A stretch of DNA of 40,592 nucleotides from Eubacteriales Family XIII. Incertae Sedis bacterium (GCA_031257175.1 JAIRPE010000040.1:1-40592); one strand, 5' to 3'. Shown: positions 1 to 7,727, numbered from the stretch's first letter. Translations and numbers: made by a program. Notes: generated by a model from the letters alone, not told the origin.

Positions 1-8
1 GGCGCTCC

Positions 9-653
9 CTACACCACGACATAGTCGCCGCTGATTTCCCCCACCTTCGCCGTCGGGTCGATCTTTAGCTTGCCGCAGCAATCCACCCTCTCGATCTCGC
101 ACTCCCGCCCCACGGTCACGTCGCGCCCGGACACGGATACGGCCTTGACGTATTGAAGCTCCACCGTCGTCGCTTCGATAAGCTCAACCTCCGAAAATTC
201 AAACATCTTAAATCTGCGTCCTATGCCGAACAGTAGCTTGGCCAAGCCCCTTCTCCAAAAGGACTTGATGACAATGCGGTCTCCCACTATTTCGCGCGCC
301 GATATCTTGCCGTCAGCCTCTATGACGTCCGCCGAAATTTCCCCTTTGACGGTCAGCAGGCCTTCGCAGCGGATGTGGTCCGCCTCCAGCTTCGCGCCCC
401 CGACGGACACGACCCCTTCCACGTCCATCTCTCCGGCGCGGGCGTTCCCATGTATGGTCAAGACCCCCTTGCAGTCCAGATGCCGCGCCGTAACGTCGCT
501 TTCGCATGTGCAAACCCCGTTCACGCTCACAAGCCCCGCCTCCAGCGGGCCTAAAACAGTGCAGACCCCGTTCACGTCGAATTCGTCATAAGTCCCGCCC
601 CGCACCGTGCTGACGCCCTCCGCCTTGCCTCTTGCCCTATCTTCCTTCGCCAT
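9..653 (-). CDS. Bactofilin-like polymer-forming protein (YhbE-like)
   Basis: About 214 residues. The body is built of short beta repeats rich in Val, Gly and Cys (VNGVCTVLGPLEAG, CKGVLTIHGNARAG, CEGLLTVKGEISAD), the pattern of the bactofilin/DUF583 beta-helix, which forms cytoskeletal or membrane-associated polymers. A basic stretch (KSFWRRGLAKLLFGIGRRFK) interrupts the repeats. The ORF track begins at 749, where its ATG overlaps the stop of the upstream regulator gene (ATGA), but no Shine-Dalgarno precedes that codon. The ATG at 653 has a strong one (GGAAGGAAGT), so I chose 653. The pairing with a YhbD-like gene matches the Bacillus yhbD-yhbE arrangement. Cys density is high for a bactofilin. 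Assignment to the polymer-forming family is fairly sure; the cellular role is not. Confidence 0.75.
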   Translation of the reverse strand: MAKEDRARGKAEGVSTVRGGTYDEFDVNGVCTVLGPLEAGLVSVNGVCTCESDVTARHLDCKGVLTIHGNARAGEMDVEGVVSVGGAKLEADHIRCEGLLTVKGEISADVIEADGKISAREIVGDRIVIKSFWRRGLAKLLFGIGRRFKMFEFSEVELIEATTVELQYVKAVSVSGRDVTVGRECEIERVDCCGKLKIDPTAKVGEISGDYVVV

Positions 654-745
654 CTCTCTCACTTCCTTCCATCCATCGCGACACGCGCCCATACGCGGCG
701 GCGTCCAATCCCGTAGTTCCCTTCCCACGCTCCTCAGCCGCCCGT

Positions 746-1381
746 TCATGGGCGCCGGGAGGAGAAAAGCGCCGGATGGCTCGCCCTAACGCGCTCCAGC
801 GCGTCAGCCACCCGTGCCAAACGGAATCCCTTCAACCCGTCGTCGCACGCCAAAGGGCAGTCCGCGCCGACGAACAAAAAATGCGGCTCCCCGCCTGTCT
901 CGAAGAACACCGCCTGGGCAGGCGGCGAGGGCATCGCCGCCACCTTCGCCACCGTGTCCCCGACGAGCGCGATAAGCCTGTCCGAGCGCAGGCCGAAATC
1001 CAACCCCGCCTCGTAAACCCAAAGCACGCAAGCGAACACTTCAGGCGCCAGCAGTTCCAAATGGGGCTCTATGTCCAAGCGGGCCCAAAACGCCGCCGCC
1101 GCGCCTGTAATCTCCGCCAAGCCCTCACGCAACGCCACTGCCGCGCCGTCAGCGCGAAGGCGCTCGCGGATCTCCTCCAGGGAGCAGGAGTCCTTTAAGG
1201 CCAAAATCGCCCGGACGCGATTGACAGTGCGCTCACGGGGGAAAAACGTCTCCTGTCCCGTGAACGACGGTCGTTTCACGAACCATTCTTCCGGAATCAG
1301 GGCTTCCCTTTTCCAGCGGTAAAGCTGTCCATAAGAAATGCCCGTCTCTTTTAGCAAGTCTTTTTTGGAAATCTCATCCAT
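746..1381 (-). CDS. YhbD-like DNA-binding regulator (MerR-like HTH, DUF4004)
   Basis: 211 residues. The N-terminus (MDEISKKDLLKETGISYGQLYRWKREALIPEEWF) is a MerR-like winged-helix start with the extra WF and the following FPRERTVNRVRAIL recognition segment, as in the YhbD/DUF4004 family. The C-terminal two thirds is a helical domain with no motif I recognise. The track start at 1438 adds a Cys-rich tail that is not family-like. The ATG at 1381 lies about 9 bases after GGGAG, so it is preferred. The promoter upstream is overlapped by a perfect palindrome, which suggests autoregulation. The gene overlaps the bactofilin ORF frame by four bases, so the two are probably cotranscribed. Confidence 0.8.
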   Translation of the reverse strand: MDEISKKDLLKETGISYGQLYRWKREALIPEEWFVKRPSFTGQETFFPRERTVNRVRAILALKDSCSLEEIRERLRADGAAVALREGLAEITGAAAAFWARLDIEPHLELLAPEVFACVLWVYEAGLDFGLRSDRLIALVGDTVAKVAAMPSPPAQAVFFETGGEPHFLFVGADCPLACDDGLKGFRLARVADALERVRASHPALFSSRRP

Positions 1382-1405
1382 GCCAGTCTTCTCCCGAATA
1401 AAACA

Positions 1406-1457
1406 AAACAATGTTACGTAACAAATATAACATAACATTGTTTCGCAATTTTGTCAA
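1406..1457 (-). promoter_or_regulatory. Promoter and overlapping palindromic operator of the yhbD-like gene
   Basis: On the minus strand TTGACA (1452-1457) and TATGTT (1429-1434) are 17 bases apart. An inverted repeat with perfect 11-base arms (AAACAATGTTA at 1406-1416, complement at 1433-1443) covers the -10 and the start point. Its left arm is part of a perfect 12-base palindrome TGTTACGTAACA (1412-1423). A repressor bound here would block RNA polymerase; the YhbD-like protein itself is the obvious candidate. Confidence 0.7.
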
Positions 1458-1490
1458 GAGAATTTTGAACTTATCCGTCTCCGTCTTTGA

Positions 1491-2192
1491 CTACCTTTCG
1501 CGTTCCCTTATTAAAAGCAGCCGAGCCAGAGTAAGCACGGCGGACGCCATGGCGGCTACGTAGGTCAAAGCCGCCGCGGACAACACTTTCCTGACGCCTG
1601 GCATGTCCTCGGGGGGCACCAGGCCCAGAGCGTCGATCTGCAACCTGGCGCGTTTGCTGGCGTTGTATTCCACCGGCAGGGTCACGCCCTGAAAAAGCAC
1701 CACCGCCACATAGAGCGCGATCCCCAAGTCGAACAGCAGCGGGCCGAACCCGGCGTATCTGGAATTGACAAGGAACATCCCCAGCAATATCAAAACCCAT
1801 GAGCATTTGGACGCGACCGACGCAACCGGGGCAATGCCGCTTCTTATCGCGAGAGGCATGTAGCCTTCGCCGTGCTGGATGGCGTGCCCCGCCTCGTGGG
1901 CGGCTATGCTCACCGCCGCCACGGTCGAGCCCCTGTACACCTCCTCGGACAGCGCCACCACCCGCTTTCGCGGGTCGTAGTGGTCTGAAAGCCTCCCCCT
2001 GACCATAACGACGCCCACGTCCCGCAGACCGTTGCGGTCCAGAACCGTCCTTGCCGCCTGGGCCCCCGAAACCCCGCGCCTGTTGCGCGTGGCCGCGTAT
2101 CTCCCGTAAGCCGAAGTGACCATGAATTGAGCCGCCATCGAGAAAGCGACGGCGGGCAACAACAGCAGAATCGTGTAGTCGTAGTAAATCAT
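1491..2192 (-). CDS. YugP-type zinc metallopeptidase, membrane-bound
   Basis: 233 residues from the ATG at 2192, which follows AGGGGAGGGG; the track start at 2213 lies upstream of that ribosome site. An N-terminal membrane segment (YTILLLLPAVAFSMAAQFM) is followed by the HEAGHAIQ zinc motif near residue 99, two further hydrophobic segments (SWVLILLGMFLV, LGIALYVAVVLF), the conserved LPVEYNASKRA stretch and a last hydrophobic segment. This order is that of the neutral zinc metallopeptidase family (YugP, Zn_peptidase_2), an integral membrane protease of unknown substrate common in Firmicutes. It stands alone with its own promoter. The frame-shifted 1471-2310 ORF is a shadow. Confidence 0.9.
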   Translation of the reverse strand: MIYYDYTILLLLPAVAFSMAAQFMVTSAYGRYAATRNRRGVSGAQAARTVLDRNGLRDVGVVMVRGRLSDHYDPRKRVVALSEEVYRGSTVAAVSIAAHEAGHAIQHGEGYMPLAIRSGIAPVASVASKCSWVLILLGMFLVNSRYAGFGPLLFDLGIALYVAVVLFQGVTLPVEYNASKRARLQIDALGLVPPEDMPGVRKVLSAAALTYVAAMASAVLTLARLLLIRERER

Positions 2193-2227
2193 AAGCGCCC
2201 CTCCCCTTTGCATACTCGCTGTCTCCC

Positions 2228-2256
2228 ATTATATCATCTTTAGCGGGCGTCGCCAA
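2228..2256 (-). promoter_or_regulatory. Sigma-70-type promoter of the yugP-like gene
   Basis: On the minus strand TTGGCG (2251-2256) and a perfect TATAAT (2228-2233) are 17 bases apart. The predicted start point is about 30 bases ahead of the start codon. Confidence 0.65.
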
Positions 2257-2397
2257 TAAGCGTTCCGATGAGGTCGGGAGGTGAAATGGATGATATTGGA
2301 AAACGAACATTGAAATAGCAGGCGCGTTAATGTATTATATATAGATACGGTGGCGGCGGCCACGCCGCCTGGGACGGTCGGCTCGATAACAGTACCC

Positions 2398-2976
2398 TCA
2401 ACCCGCCAAAAAAACCGCGTCGAAAGCCCGACGGGCGGACTCGTAGATGTCGTAGGAGCCGTTTTTGGACGCCCAATCTATGATTACACCTATCAGGGCA
2501 GTGTTGAAAAGCCAGACCATCGTCTCGCCGTCCGCGTTCCTGTTCAACTCCCCGCTTTCCTGGGCCAGCTTCGCGTACTCTATGTTCATCTTGAATACCA
2601 TGGACAAGTCGCCGCCTGTGCCGCTTATGTCGGGCGCGAAGGTTTTCAGGCCGTTTTTGCTGTCCGTGACGAACAGCGCCCTTAACAAATCCGCGCCCAG
2701 CCACTCAGAGGCGTCTATGTAGAACTCCGACAGGCGCCATATCCTCTCTCTGTAACTGTCCAGCCTCATTATTTCAGGCATTATGTTCAACACGTTGGAT
2801 GATTTCGCGTCGTAGTACTCCAAGATAAGATCGTCTTTCGAGGCGTAATGATAGTAGAATGATTTTTTCGTTATGCCGCAAGCGTCGCATATCATGTTGA
2901 TCGACGTGTTCTCATAGCCCCAGAGCTTGAACAGCTCTATGGAATTTTCCAATATCTGTTGCTTTGTGTTCTCCAA
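2398..2976 (-). CDS. TetR-family transcriptional regulator
   Basis: 192 residues. The N-terminal 47 residues form the TetR helix-turn-helix (ILENSIELFKLWGYENTSINMICDACGITKKSFYYHYASKDDLI), ending in the typical YYHY..KDDL. The rest is a divergent ligand-binding domain. The start is a TTG preceded by AGGCGG. The gene is divergent from the hydroxyacid dehydrogenase that opens the catabolic cluster. The gap carries two copies of a candidate operator, one at the predicted start point of the rightward promoter. It is therefore probably the local repressor of the cluster, with a pathway acyl-CoA or hydroxyacid as a plausible ligand (inference). Confidence 0.88.
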   Translation of the reverse strand: MENTKQQILENSIELFKLWGYENTSINMICDACGITKKSFYYHYASKDDLILEYYDAKSSNVLNIMPEIMRLDSYRERIWRLSEFYIDASEWLGADLLRALFVTDSKNGLKTFAPDISGTGGDLSMVFKMNIEYAKLAQESGELNRNADGETMVWLFNTALIGVIIDWASKNGSYDIYESARRAFDAVFLAG

Positions 2977-3032
2977 AACGCCGCCTCATTTCGTGGGCGC
3001 AAAAATAATCTTGCAGAAATTTGAAGTTATGC

Positions 3033-3061
3033 TTGCCTTTTGCGCCAAACCATTATATAAT
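3033..3061 (+). promoter_or_regulatory. Rightward promoter of the catabolic cluster
   Basis: TTGCCT (3033-3038) and a perfect TATAAT (3056-3061) are separated by 17 bases. The start point should fall near 3068, the first base of the candidate operator. Confidence 0.75.
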
Positions 3062-3067
3062 AATGCC

Positions 3068-3087
3068 ATGTAAACTGCGGTATACAT
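3068..3087. promoter_or_regulatory. Candidate TetR operator 1
   Basis: The 20-mer ATGTAAACTGCGGTATACAT is an imperfect palindrome with 8 of 10 positions paired. Its right 16 bases recur with one change at 3217-3232. It covers +1 to +20 of the rightward promoter. Confidence 0.65.
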
Positions 3088-3163
3088 TTCTCGGTACTGG
3101 GTGCGCCTTAGTCACGTCGGCGCTCCGCGGCCTCTAGCCCCAATACCGCGCCGCGATAGTTTA

Positions 3164-3191
3164 AGTATAGCATTTGTGGAACGTTTGTCAA
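3164..3191 (-). promoter_or_regulatory. Leftward promoter of the tetR gene
   Basis: On the minus strand TTGACA (3186-3191) and TATACT (3164-3169) are 16 bases apart, a near-consensus promoter. It faces the rightward promoter, so the two transcripts would overlap over about 90 bases. Confidence 0.75.
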
Positions 3192-3212
3192 GAGGATTAC
3201 AGATAATCATTT

Positions 3213-3232
3213 TGATAAACCGCGGTATACAT
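3213..3232. promoter_or_regulatory. Candidate TetR operator 2
   Basis: AAACCGCGGTATACAT (3217-3232) matches operator 1 at 15 of 16 positions. The centre is palindromic but the left flank is less so. It lies just upstream of the -35 of the leftward promoter and inside the rightward leader. Confidence 0.55.
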
Positions 3233-3327
3233 GCCGAACATGTACCCATCCGGCCAAGGGGTGCGTCCCGCGCCTCGCCCTGGTCGCGCGGGGTTCGGAA
3301 GCCGCCGACGATTATAGGAGAACGCTG

Positions 3328-4329
3328 ATGCTTAACCTTTTGAAGCCTTTTGGTTCCGTGAGCAAGTTGGAGAAATTGTTGGAAGGACTGCCCGTGGAGG
3401 TGGTGGGAGTGAGCGCCACGCCACCGCCGCAAGGCGAGCTGGACGATAAGCTCGCCCGTTGCGACGTGCTGGTGGCGGACGTGGACATATCCGTGGACAG
3501 GGCGTTGGTGGCGCGGGCCCCAAGGCTGAAAGCTGTCCTATGCATGAGCATAGGCGTGGATTATGTTGACCAGGAGGCGTTGGACGAGCGGGGCATCCTG
3601 CTGGCGAACGACCGTGATTTCTGCGTCACTGCCGTGTCCGAGTTCACCATGGGGCTCATCTACGCCCTTTTGCGCCGCATACCTGCGGGGGTGGAGGCGC
3701 TGAAGGCCAAACGCTGGGGCACCAGGAGCGCGCTCGGCGGCGTTGAACTTCAGGGGCGCGTTCTGGGGCTGGTGGCTTTCGGCCACATCGGGCGGGACGT
3801 GGCCAGACAGGCTATAGGCATAGGCATGAAGGTAGTCGCCTACAGCCCCAACATCGACAAGGAGGTGGCGCGGAGGATGGGCGTGGAGCCGGTGTCCTTT
3901 GAGGAATTGCTCAGAACTGCCGACATCGTGAGCCTGCACATGCCCCTGAACGCGGCCACCCAAGCCATGATAGGAGCGAGGGAGCTGGGCATGATGAAGT
4001 GCGGCTCTTATCTGATAAACGTGGCGCGAGGCGGCGTGGTGGACGAGGCGGCGCTGCTGGACGCCATAAAGAGCGGCAAACTGGCAGGCGCGGCGCTGGA
4101 CGTGCTGGAAAACGAGCCGCCCAAGCCAGGCGACCCGCTGTCGGCGCTCATGGGCGGGGAGAACGTGATAATAACCCCCCACATCGCCTGGCACTCGCAC
4201 GACGCGTCCCAGAAAGCGCTGACCCGCATTCGGGAACAGGTGGAGTCCCTGTTGCGCGGTGAGACGCCAAAAGATTGTTTAAACGCCAATAAGGGGAGAC
4301 CCTTTGATATTAAGACGGTATCAGATTGA
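3328..4329 (+). CDS. D-isomer-specific 2-hydroxyacid dehydrogenase
   Basis: 333 residues, normal for the family, which interconverts 2-oxoacids and D-2-hydroxyacids with NAD(P)H in the cytoplasm. The N-terminal substrate domain contains the NDRDFCVTAVSEFTMGL segment. The Rossmann domain has GLVAFGHIGRDVARQA and the signature INVARGGVVDEAALLDAI, followed by the Glu region DVLENEPP and the catalytic His region TPHIAWHS. The nucleotide loop is F-G-H-I-G-R where G-x-G-x-x-G would be usual. The ATG follows GGAG. It is the first gene of the cluster; in amino-acid fermenters such an enzyme supplies the 2-hydroxyacid to a CoA-transferase and 2-hydroxyacyl-CoA dehydratase, both of which are encoded downstream. 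The substrate cannot be told from sequence. Confidence 0.92.
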   Translation: MLNLLKPFGSVSKLEKLLEGLPVEVVGVSATPPPQGELDDKLARCDVLVADVDISVDRALVARAPRLKAVLCMSIGVDYVDQEALDERGILLANDRDFCVTAVSEFTMGLIYALLRRIPAGVEALKAKRWGTRSALGGVELQGRVLGLVAFGHIGRDVARQAIGIGMKVVAYSPNIDKEVARRMGVEPVSFEELLRTADIVSLHMPLNAATQAMIGARELGMMKCGSYLINVARGGVVDEAALLDAIKSGKLAGAALDVLENEPPKPGDPLSALMGGENVIITPHIAWHSHDASQKALTRIREQVESLLRGETPKDCLNANKGRPFDIKTVSD

Positions 4330-4562
4330 AGGAAGCCTCCGGCGGCGGCAACGCTTATCGGCGGTTCTTGGCGTCGGGCGGTCGAGCCTGTCGGAAGGGT
4401 TCTGAGAACGGTGTGCCACGCCAAAACGGAAAGGAGGTGCGCGCTTATTGTACGTATAGCGGCGTATCGGCATCATATCATAGGTTATTGTCTCATTTGA
4501 CCGCGGCCTGACAATGGGGCCGCACGACATGGACCAATTGATTATGCAGAAAGGAGACCAAA

Positions 4563-6023
4563 ATGACGATTCTTGTTGTTTTAGGGATTTATTTGATTGT
4601 CATGCTGGGCGTGGGGCTTTATTTCAAAGGCAATATCTCGACGCCCGAGGACTATTACGTGGCAGGCAGGACACTCCCCTGGTGGGTGGTCATGCTGACC
4701 ATGTCCGCCACCTACATCGGCGCCACGGCGACCCTGGCAAAAACAGGCCTGGGGTACAACAACGGTTACTCCTCCATGATGACCACCATAGCGGCGATGA
4801 TCGGCATGGCTATTTTCGGCCTGCTGTCGCCCAAGGTGAGCCGTATCGGCACCAAGTACAAGATTCTGTCCGTCTCGGGCCTAATAAACTTCAGGTTCGG
4901 GAAAGCCGCCTGCGTCATCTCGGCCTTCGTGGTGGCCTGGGCGCTCATAGGCACTCTGGCCGGCCAAGTGGTAGGCGCGGGGAGCCTGTTGCCTGTGGTT
5001 TTCAAAAACGTCGGCCTGACCGTCTCCTATGAGCTGACCATCTTCATCCTGGTGCTGGTCATGATAGGCTACACGTTGCTTTCGGGCATGTTCGGCGTGG
5101 CCTACACGGATGTCATACAGGTGACGATACTCCTTATAGGTCTGGGCATCATCCTGCCTGCGGTGATGATAAGTTACGCGGGAGGCTGGGGCGCCATAAC
5201 GGCCAGCCTGCCCGAGGGCTATCTGAGCTTCAAGCCCGGCATGTACATCATCGGGCTTATGTTCTCCTACTTCATGTATTTCATGTCGGGGCCGCCCTAT
5301 TGGCAGAGGGCCTTCGCCGCCAAGACGGGCGGCGGCTCGCGGGTGGCCATAGTCGCCGCCTCCGTCCTCATCATCGTCTACTCGTTCATGGTGACCATGG
5401 TCGGCATGACGGCCAAGAGCATGTACCCCGAGCTGCCCGAAAGCATAACCAGCGCCGACTCCATCATCATCTACGCGTTGCTGCAGCACTTCCATCCCAT
5501 ACTGGTGGCTATCGTGGTCGTGGCCATAATGGCGGCCATCATGTCCACCATGGACAGCTACCTCCTGACCGCCGCCCAAGCGATTTTGACGGACATCTTC
5601 AGGCGGTTCAAGGACATCTCGGAAAAACAGGAGCTGTTTTACGCGAAAGTTCTGGTCGCCGCCATAGCTATCCTGAGCTTCGTCTTTGCCTTGTTCGTGC
5701 GAGACATACTCAAAGCCCTGCAACTGGCCATGGGGTTCTATTCTGCCACTATGGCGGCCCCGCTCATCGCCGCGGTGTTCTGGAAGAGCGCCACGAAGCC
5801 TGCCTGCTTCGCCTCCATGTTCGGCGGTTGCGCCACTTACCTGTTGTGGAATTACGCTTTGGGGAAACCCTGGGGCATGGACTCAGCCATACCTGGCGGC
5901 ATAGTGAGCATACTGCTCATGGTGGTGGTGTCCCTCTGCACGGCTAAGGCTTATCCTTCGCCGTATTTCGAGGGCGTGGACGCCAAAGGCGTCCCCCAGG
6001 ACGAGGCTCCGATAACGGCCTGA
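4563..6023 (+). CDS. Sodium/solute symporter (SSS family)
   Basis: 486 residues with about 13 hydrophobic segments. The start (ILVVLGIYLIVMLGVGLYFKGNISTPEDYYVAGRTLPWWVVMLTMSATYIGA) has the SSS family's DYYVAGR..P and the broken first bundle helix. Further hallmarks are the Gly-rich LSGMFGVAYTDVIQ and the PPYWQRAFAAKTGGGSR loop. It should import an organic anion or pyrimidine-like solute with Na+. The ATG follows AAAGGAGA. It lies 233 bases downstream of the dehydrogenase; that gap has an unused perfect Shine-Dalgarno (AAAGGAGGTG, about 4430) and a short GCGGCC hairpin, but no gene I trust. It is likely the uptake system for the pathway substrate. Confidence 0.92.
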   Translation: MTILVVLGIYLIVMLGVGLYFKGNISTPEDYYVAGRTLPWWVVMLTMSATYIGATATLAKTGLGYNNGYSSMMTTIAAMIGMAIFGLLSPKVSRIGTKYKILSVSGLINFRFGKAACVISAFVVAWALIGTLAGQVVGAGSLLPVVFKNVGLTVSYELTIFILVLVMIGYTLLSGMFGVAYTDVIQVTILLIGLGIILPAVMISYAGGWGAITASLPEGYLSFKPGMYIIGLMFSYFMYFMSGPPYWQRAFAAKTGGGSRVAIVAASVLIIVYSFMVTMVGMTAKSMYPELPESITSADSIIIYALLQHFHPILVAIVVVAIMAAIMSTMDSYLLTAAQAILTDIFRRFKDISEKQELFYAKVLVAAIAILSFVFALFVRDILKALQLAMGFYSATMAAPLIAAVFWKSATKPACFASMFGGCATYLLWNYALGKPWGMDSAIPGGIVSILLMVVVSLCTAKAYPSPYFEGVDAKGVPQDEAPITA

Positions 6024-6047
6024 CATCCCAAAGCGGAGGGGAAGCAT

Positions 6048-6500
6048 ATGACCTACTACATATCGACGTTTCGCTATAAGATAGCCTTCCTGTGCTGGGC
6101 GGGGGCAGTCATGACCGTAGCCAACGGCTTTCTAAACCAGATTCCCTTGACGGAGCTACTGGGCAGGTACGGCGTATCGGTGGCTGTCATGGCTCTGGCA
6201 GGCTGTCTGCTGTGGCGCCCCGCCTTCAAGTACGCAGGTGACTCCGCCGACAAGGTCTGGGGTATGTGGGGTGACGTGGCTCGAAGCAAACCCCGCGCGG
6301 ATTTTGAGGGCATCCGGTTCGAGAGGTTTTACAAAAACACGAAATACGGGCTTCTGAGAGACCCTGCGGGATACAGGGTGGGGACTACCTTAGCCTCCTG
6401 CACATGCAGAGATTTTCGGGAGAGGCGCGTCCCTTGCGCCCATATGTACAAATTGGCTGATTTGCTGGGTGTGTACGACGAATGGGACGACGGCGCTTAG
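6048..6500 (+). CDS. Small membrane protein with SWIM-type zinc motif
   Basis: 150 residues. Two hydrophobic stretches (IAFLCWAGAVMTVANGFL near 12-29 and YGVSVAVMALAGCLLW near 41-56) precede a soluble C-terminal part. That part ends in C118-x-C120-x9-C130-x-H132 (CTCRDFRERRVPCAHMYKL), the CxCx(n)CxH pattern of SWIM zinc fingers, which usually bind nucleic acid or protein. A SWIM finger joined to a membrane hairpin in a catabolic operon is unfamiliar to me. The start follows GGGG 8 bases upstream, and the gene is 24 bases after the symporter. It could be a membrane-tethered sensor or a symporter partner; neither is shown. Confidence 0.75.
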   Translation: MTYYISTFRYKIAFLCWAGAVMTVANGFLNQIPLTELLGRYGVSVAVMALAGCLLWRPAFKYAGDSADKVWGMWGDVARSKPRADFEGIRFERFYKNTKYGLLRDPAGYRVGTTLASCTCRDFRERRVPCAHMYKLADLLGVYDEWDDGA

Positions 6501-6621
6501 CGCTGCGGGCCACTGGCGTTTGGACGGGGCGACGGCCGACATGGCCACCGCCTCGGCCATGCGCGTGAATATGTGTTTGGCTATCCCGTCCGCACCTTGT
6601 CCCGCCTATATCCGGAATAGG

Positions 6622-6664
6622 TCGAACAAGGACGGTCGCGATGCGTATAGATTACATTGTTCGA
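6622..6664. repeat. Inverted repeat upstream of the nitrilase-like gene
   Basis: TCGAACAA (6622-6629) and its exact complement TTGTTCGA (6657-6664) are spaced 35 bases start to start, about three helical turns. They end some 30 bases ahead of the start codon. This could be a two-site operator or an mRNA stem. Confidence 0.45.
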
Positions 6665-6697
6665 GGATATTGTGTCTTTAGAGTAAGGAGGATTGAG

Positions 6698-7657
6698 ATG
6701 AAGTACATAGTTGCGGCTTGCCAGCCGAATATCGCCCAAGGCGACAAAGCCGCTAATTTGAAGAAGGCGCTGGCCATGATTGACGAGGCCGTGGAGCAGG
6801 GCGCGAAGGTGACAGTTTTCCCCGAGTATTTCCTGACCTGGCCACCCACTTCCGCCATGACGAAGGCGGACATCGACGACATGGCCGAGACCATACCCGG
6901 CCCGTCCACGGACGCCATAGCCAAGAAATGCGTCGAAACGGGCACCTACTGCGTGTGCGGCACTATTATCGAAAAATGCGATGACGGCAAGCTGCGCAAC
7001 ACCAGCGCCATCATCGGGCCTGACGGCAAGATCATAGGCAAGTATCACAAAGCGCAGCCCGAGAACGCCCCCGCGAAGTTCGAGCCCGGCAGCGGCATAT
7101 GGCCTGGCAACGAGCTGCCTGTGTTCGAGACGCCCCTGGGCCGCTGGGCCATCATGGTGGACATGGATTTCTCGAACCTGGAGATACCCAGGGTGTATGG
7201 CCTTAAGGGCGCCGACGTAATTTTTGCCCCCGTGTGCTGGAGCGCGAAGTTCGTGCCCGTCATCGAGACCCTGGCCAGGGCCTCGGGGCTGCAGAGCCAC
7301 GCCTACATAGTGGCGTCCAACCCCGTGGGCTGGAGGAAGAGCATCCCCGTCCACGCCTGGGCTTTCGCGGCCCAGTCTCAGGAATCCGCCAACAGCGTGG
7401 ATCTGTCCTACGGCGGCGGCTCCTGCATAGCCCTTGGCAACAATCTGATAGGCAAGGCATGTAATTTCGCCGAAGGTATAGCCTACGCAGTGGTTGACAG
7501 CGCCACACCGTCGGCGGGCAGAGCTAACGATGCCAGCATTTACCCGTTCTGGAGAAGGCCGGATCTGTATTCTGAAATCGTCAAGCCCGAGACCGCCCAA
7601 CCTTGGGGGACTAGCGTGAAGCACGACGTACCCACCCACATCGAACCGAAAAAGTAA
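6698..7657 (+). CDS. Nitrilase-superfamily protein lacking the catalytic cysteine
   Basis: 319 residues from the ATG at 6698 (TAAGGAGG upstream; the track start is too early). Carbon-nitrogen hydrolases use a Glu-Lys-Cys triad. Glu43 (VFPEYFLT) and Lys118 (KYHKAQP) are present. In the third block, normally ICxDxxFPExxR, the sequence is VDMDFSNLEIPR: the Cys position is Asp155, codon GAC at 7160-7162, while the following Asp, Glu and Arg and the GADVIFAP strand are kept. The protein is otherwise full length, so it is a conserved fold with altered chemistry or a non-enzymatic partner. Next to a dihydropyrimidine-dehydrogenase-like gene, a beta-ureidopropionase-like ancestor is plausible. The fold is sure; the activity is unknown. 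Confidence 0.85.
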   Translation: MKYIVAACQPNIAQGDKAANLKKALAMIDEAVEQGAKVTVFPEYFLTWPPTSAMTKADIDDMAETIPGPSTDAIAKKCVETGTYCVCGTIIEKCDDGKLRNTSAIIGPDGKIIGKYHKAQPENAPAKFEPGSGIWPGNELPVFETPLGRWAIMVDMDFSNLEIPRVYGLKGADVIFAPVCWSAKFVPVIETLARASGLQSHAYIVASNPVGWRKSIPVHAWAFAAQSQESANSVDLSYGGGSCIALGNNLIGKACNFAEGIAYAVVDSATPSAGRANDASIYPFWRRPDLYSEIVKPETAQPWGTSVKHDVPTHIEPKK

Positions 7658-7675
7658 GTGAGACCTGTGGCTGAA

Positions 7676-7727
7676 AAAGGCTTCCAAAACCGTCGCCGCG
7701 GATTTGGCGGAGGTTTTGGGGGCCTTT
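7676..7727 (+). other. Long intercistronic hairpin before the PreA-like gene
   Basis: Two 22-base arms (7676-7697 and 7706-7727) pair with few mismatches, some of them G-U in RNA, around an 8-base loop. The outer stem pairs AAAGGC with GCCTTT and the inner one AAAACC with GGTTTT. The GGAGGAG ribosome site starts four bases after it. No U-run follows, so a role in mRNA processing or translation is likelier than termination. Confidence 0.55.

Larger units (their letters stand above)
2977..3327. other. Control region between tetR and the catabolic cluster
   Basis: 351 bases with no gene. It holds a rightward promoter (3033-3061), a leftward promoter (3164-3191), two candidate operators (3068-3087 and 3213-3232) and a small inverted repeat TACATG-CCGAA-CATGTA just after the second operator. 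The rightward transcript has a leader of about 260 bases and the leftward one about 180. Confidence 0.75.

Noticed and set aside
4326-4511. 61-codon ORF beginning with TTG inside the stop of the hydroxyacid dehydrogenase
   Set aside because: The overlap TTGA is tempting, but there is no ribosome site before it and the sequence is not protein-like. A perfect Shine-Dalgarno lies inside it with no usable start nearby.
6581-7687. 368-codon minus-strand ORF opposite the nitrilase-like gene
   Set aside because: Antisense shadow with no domain pattern and no ribosome site.
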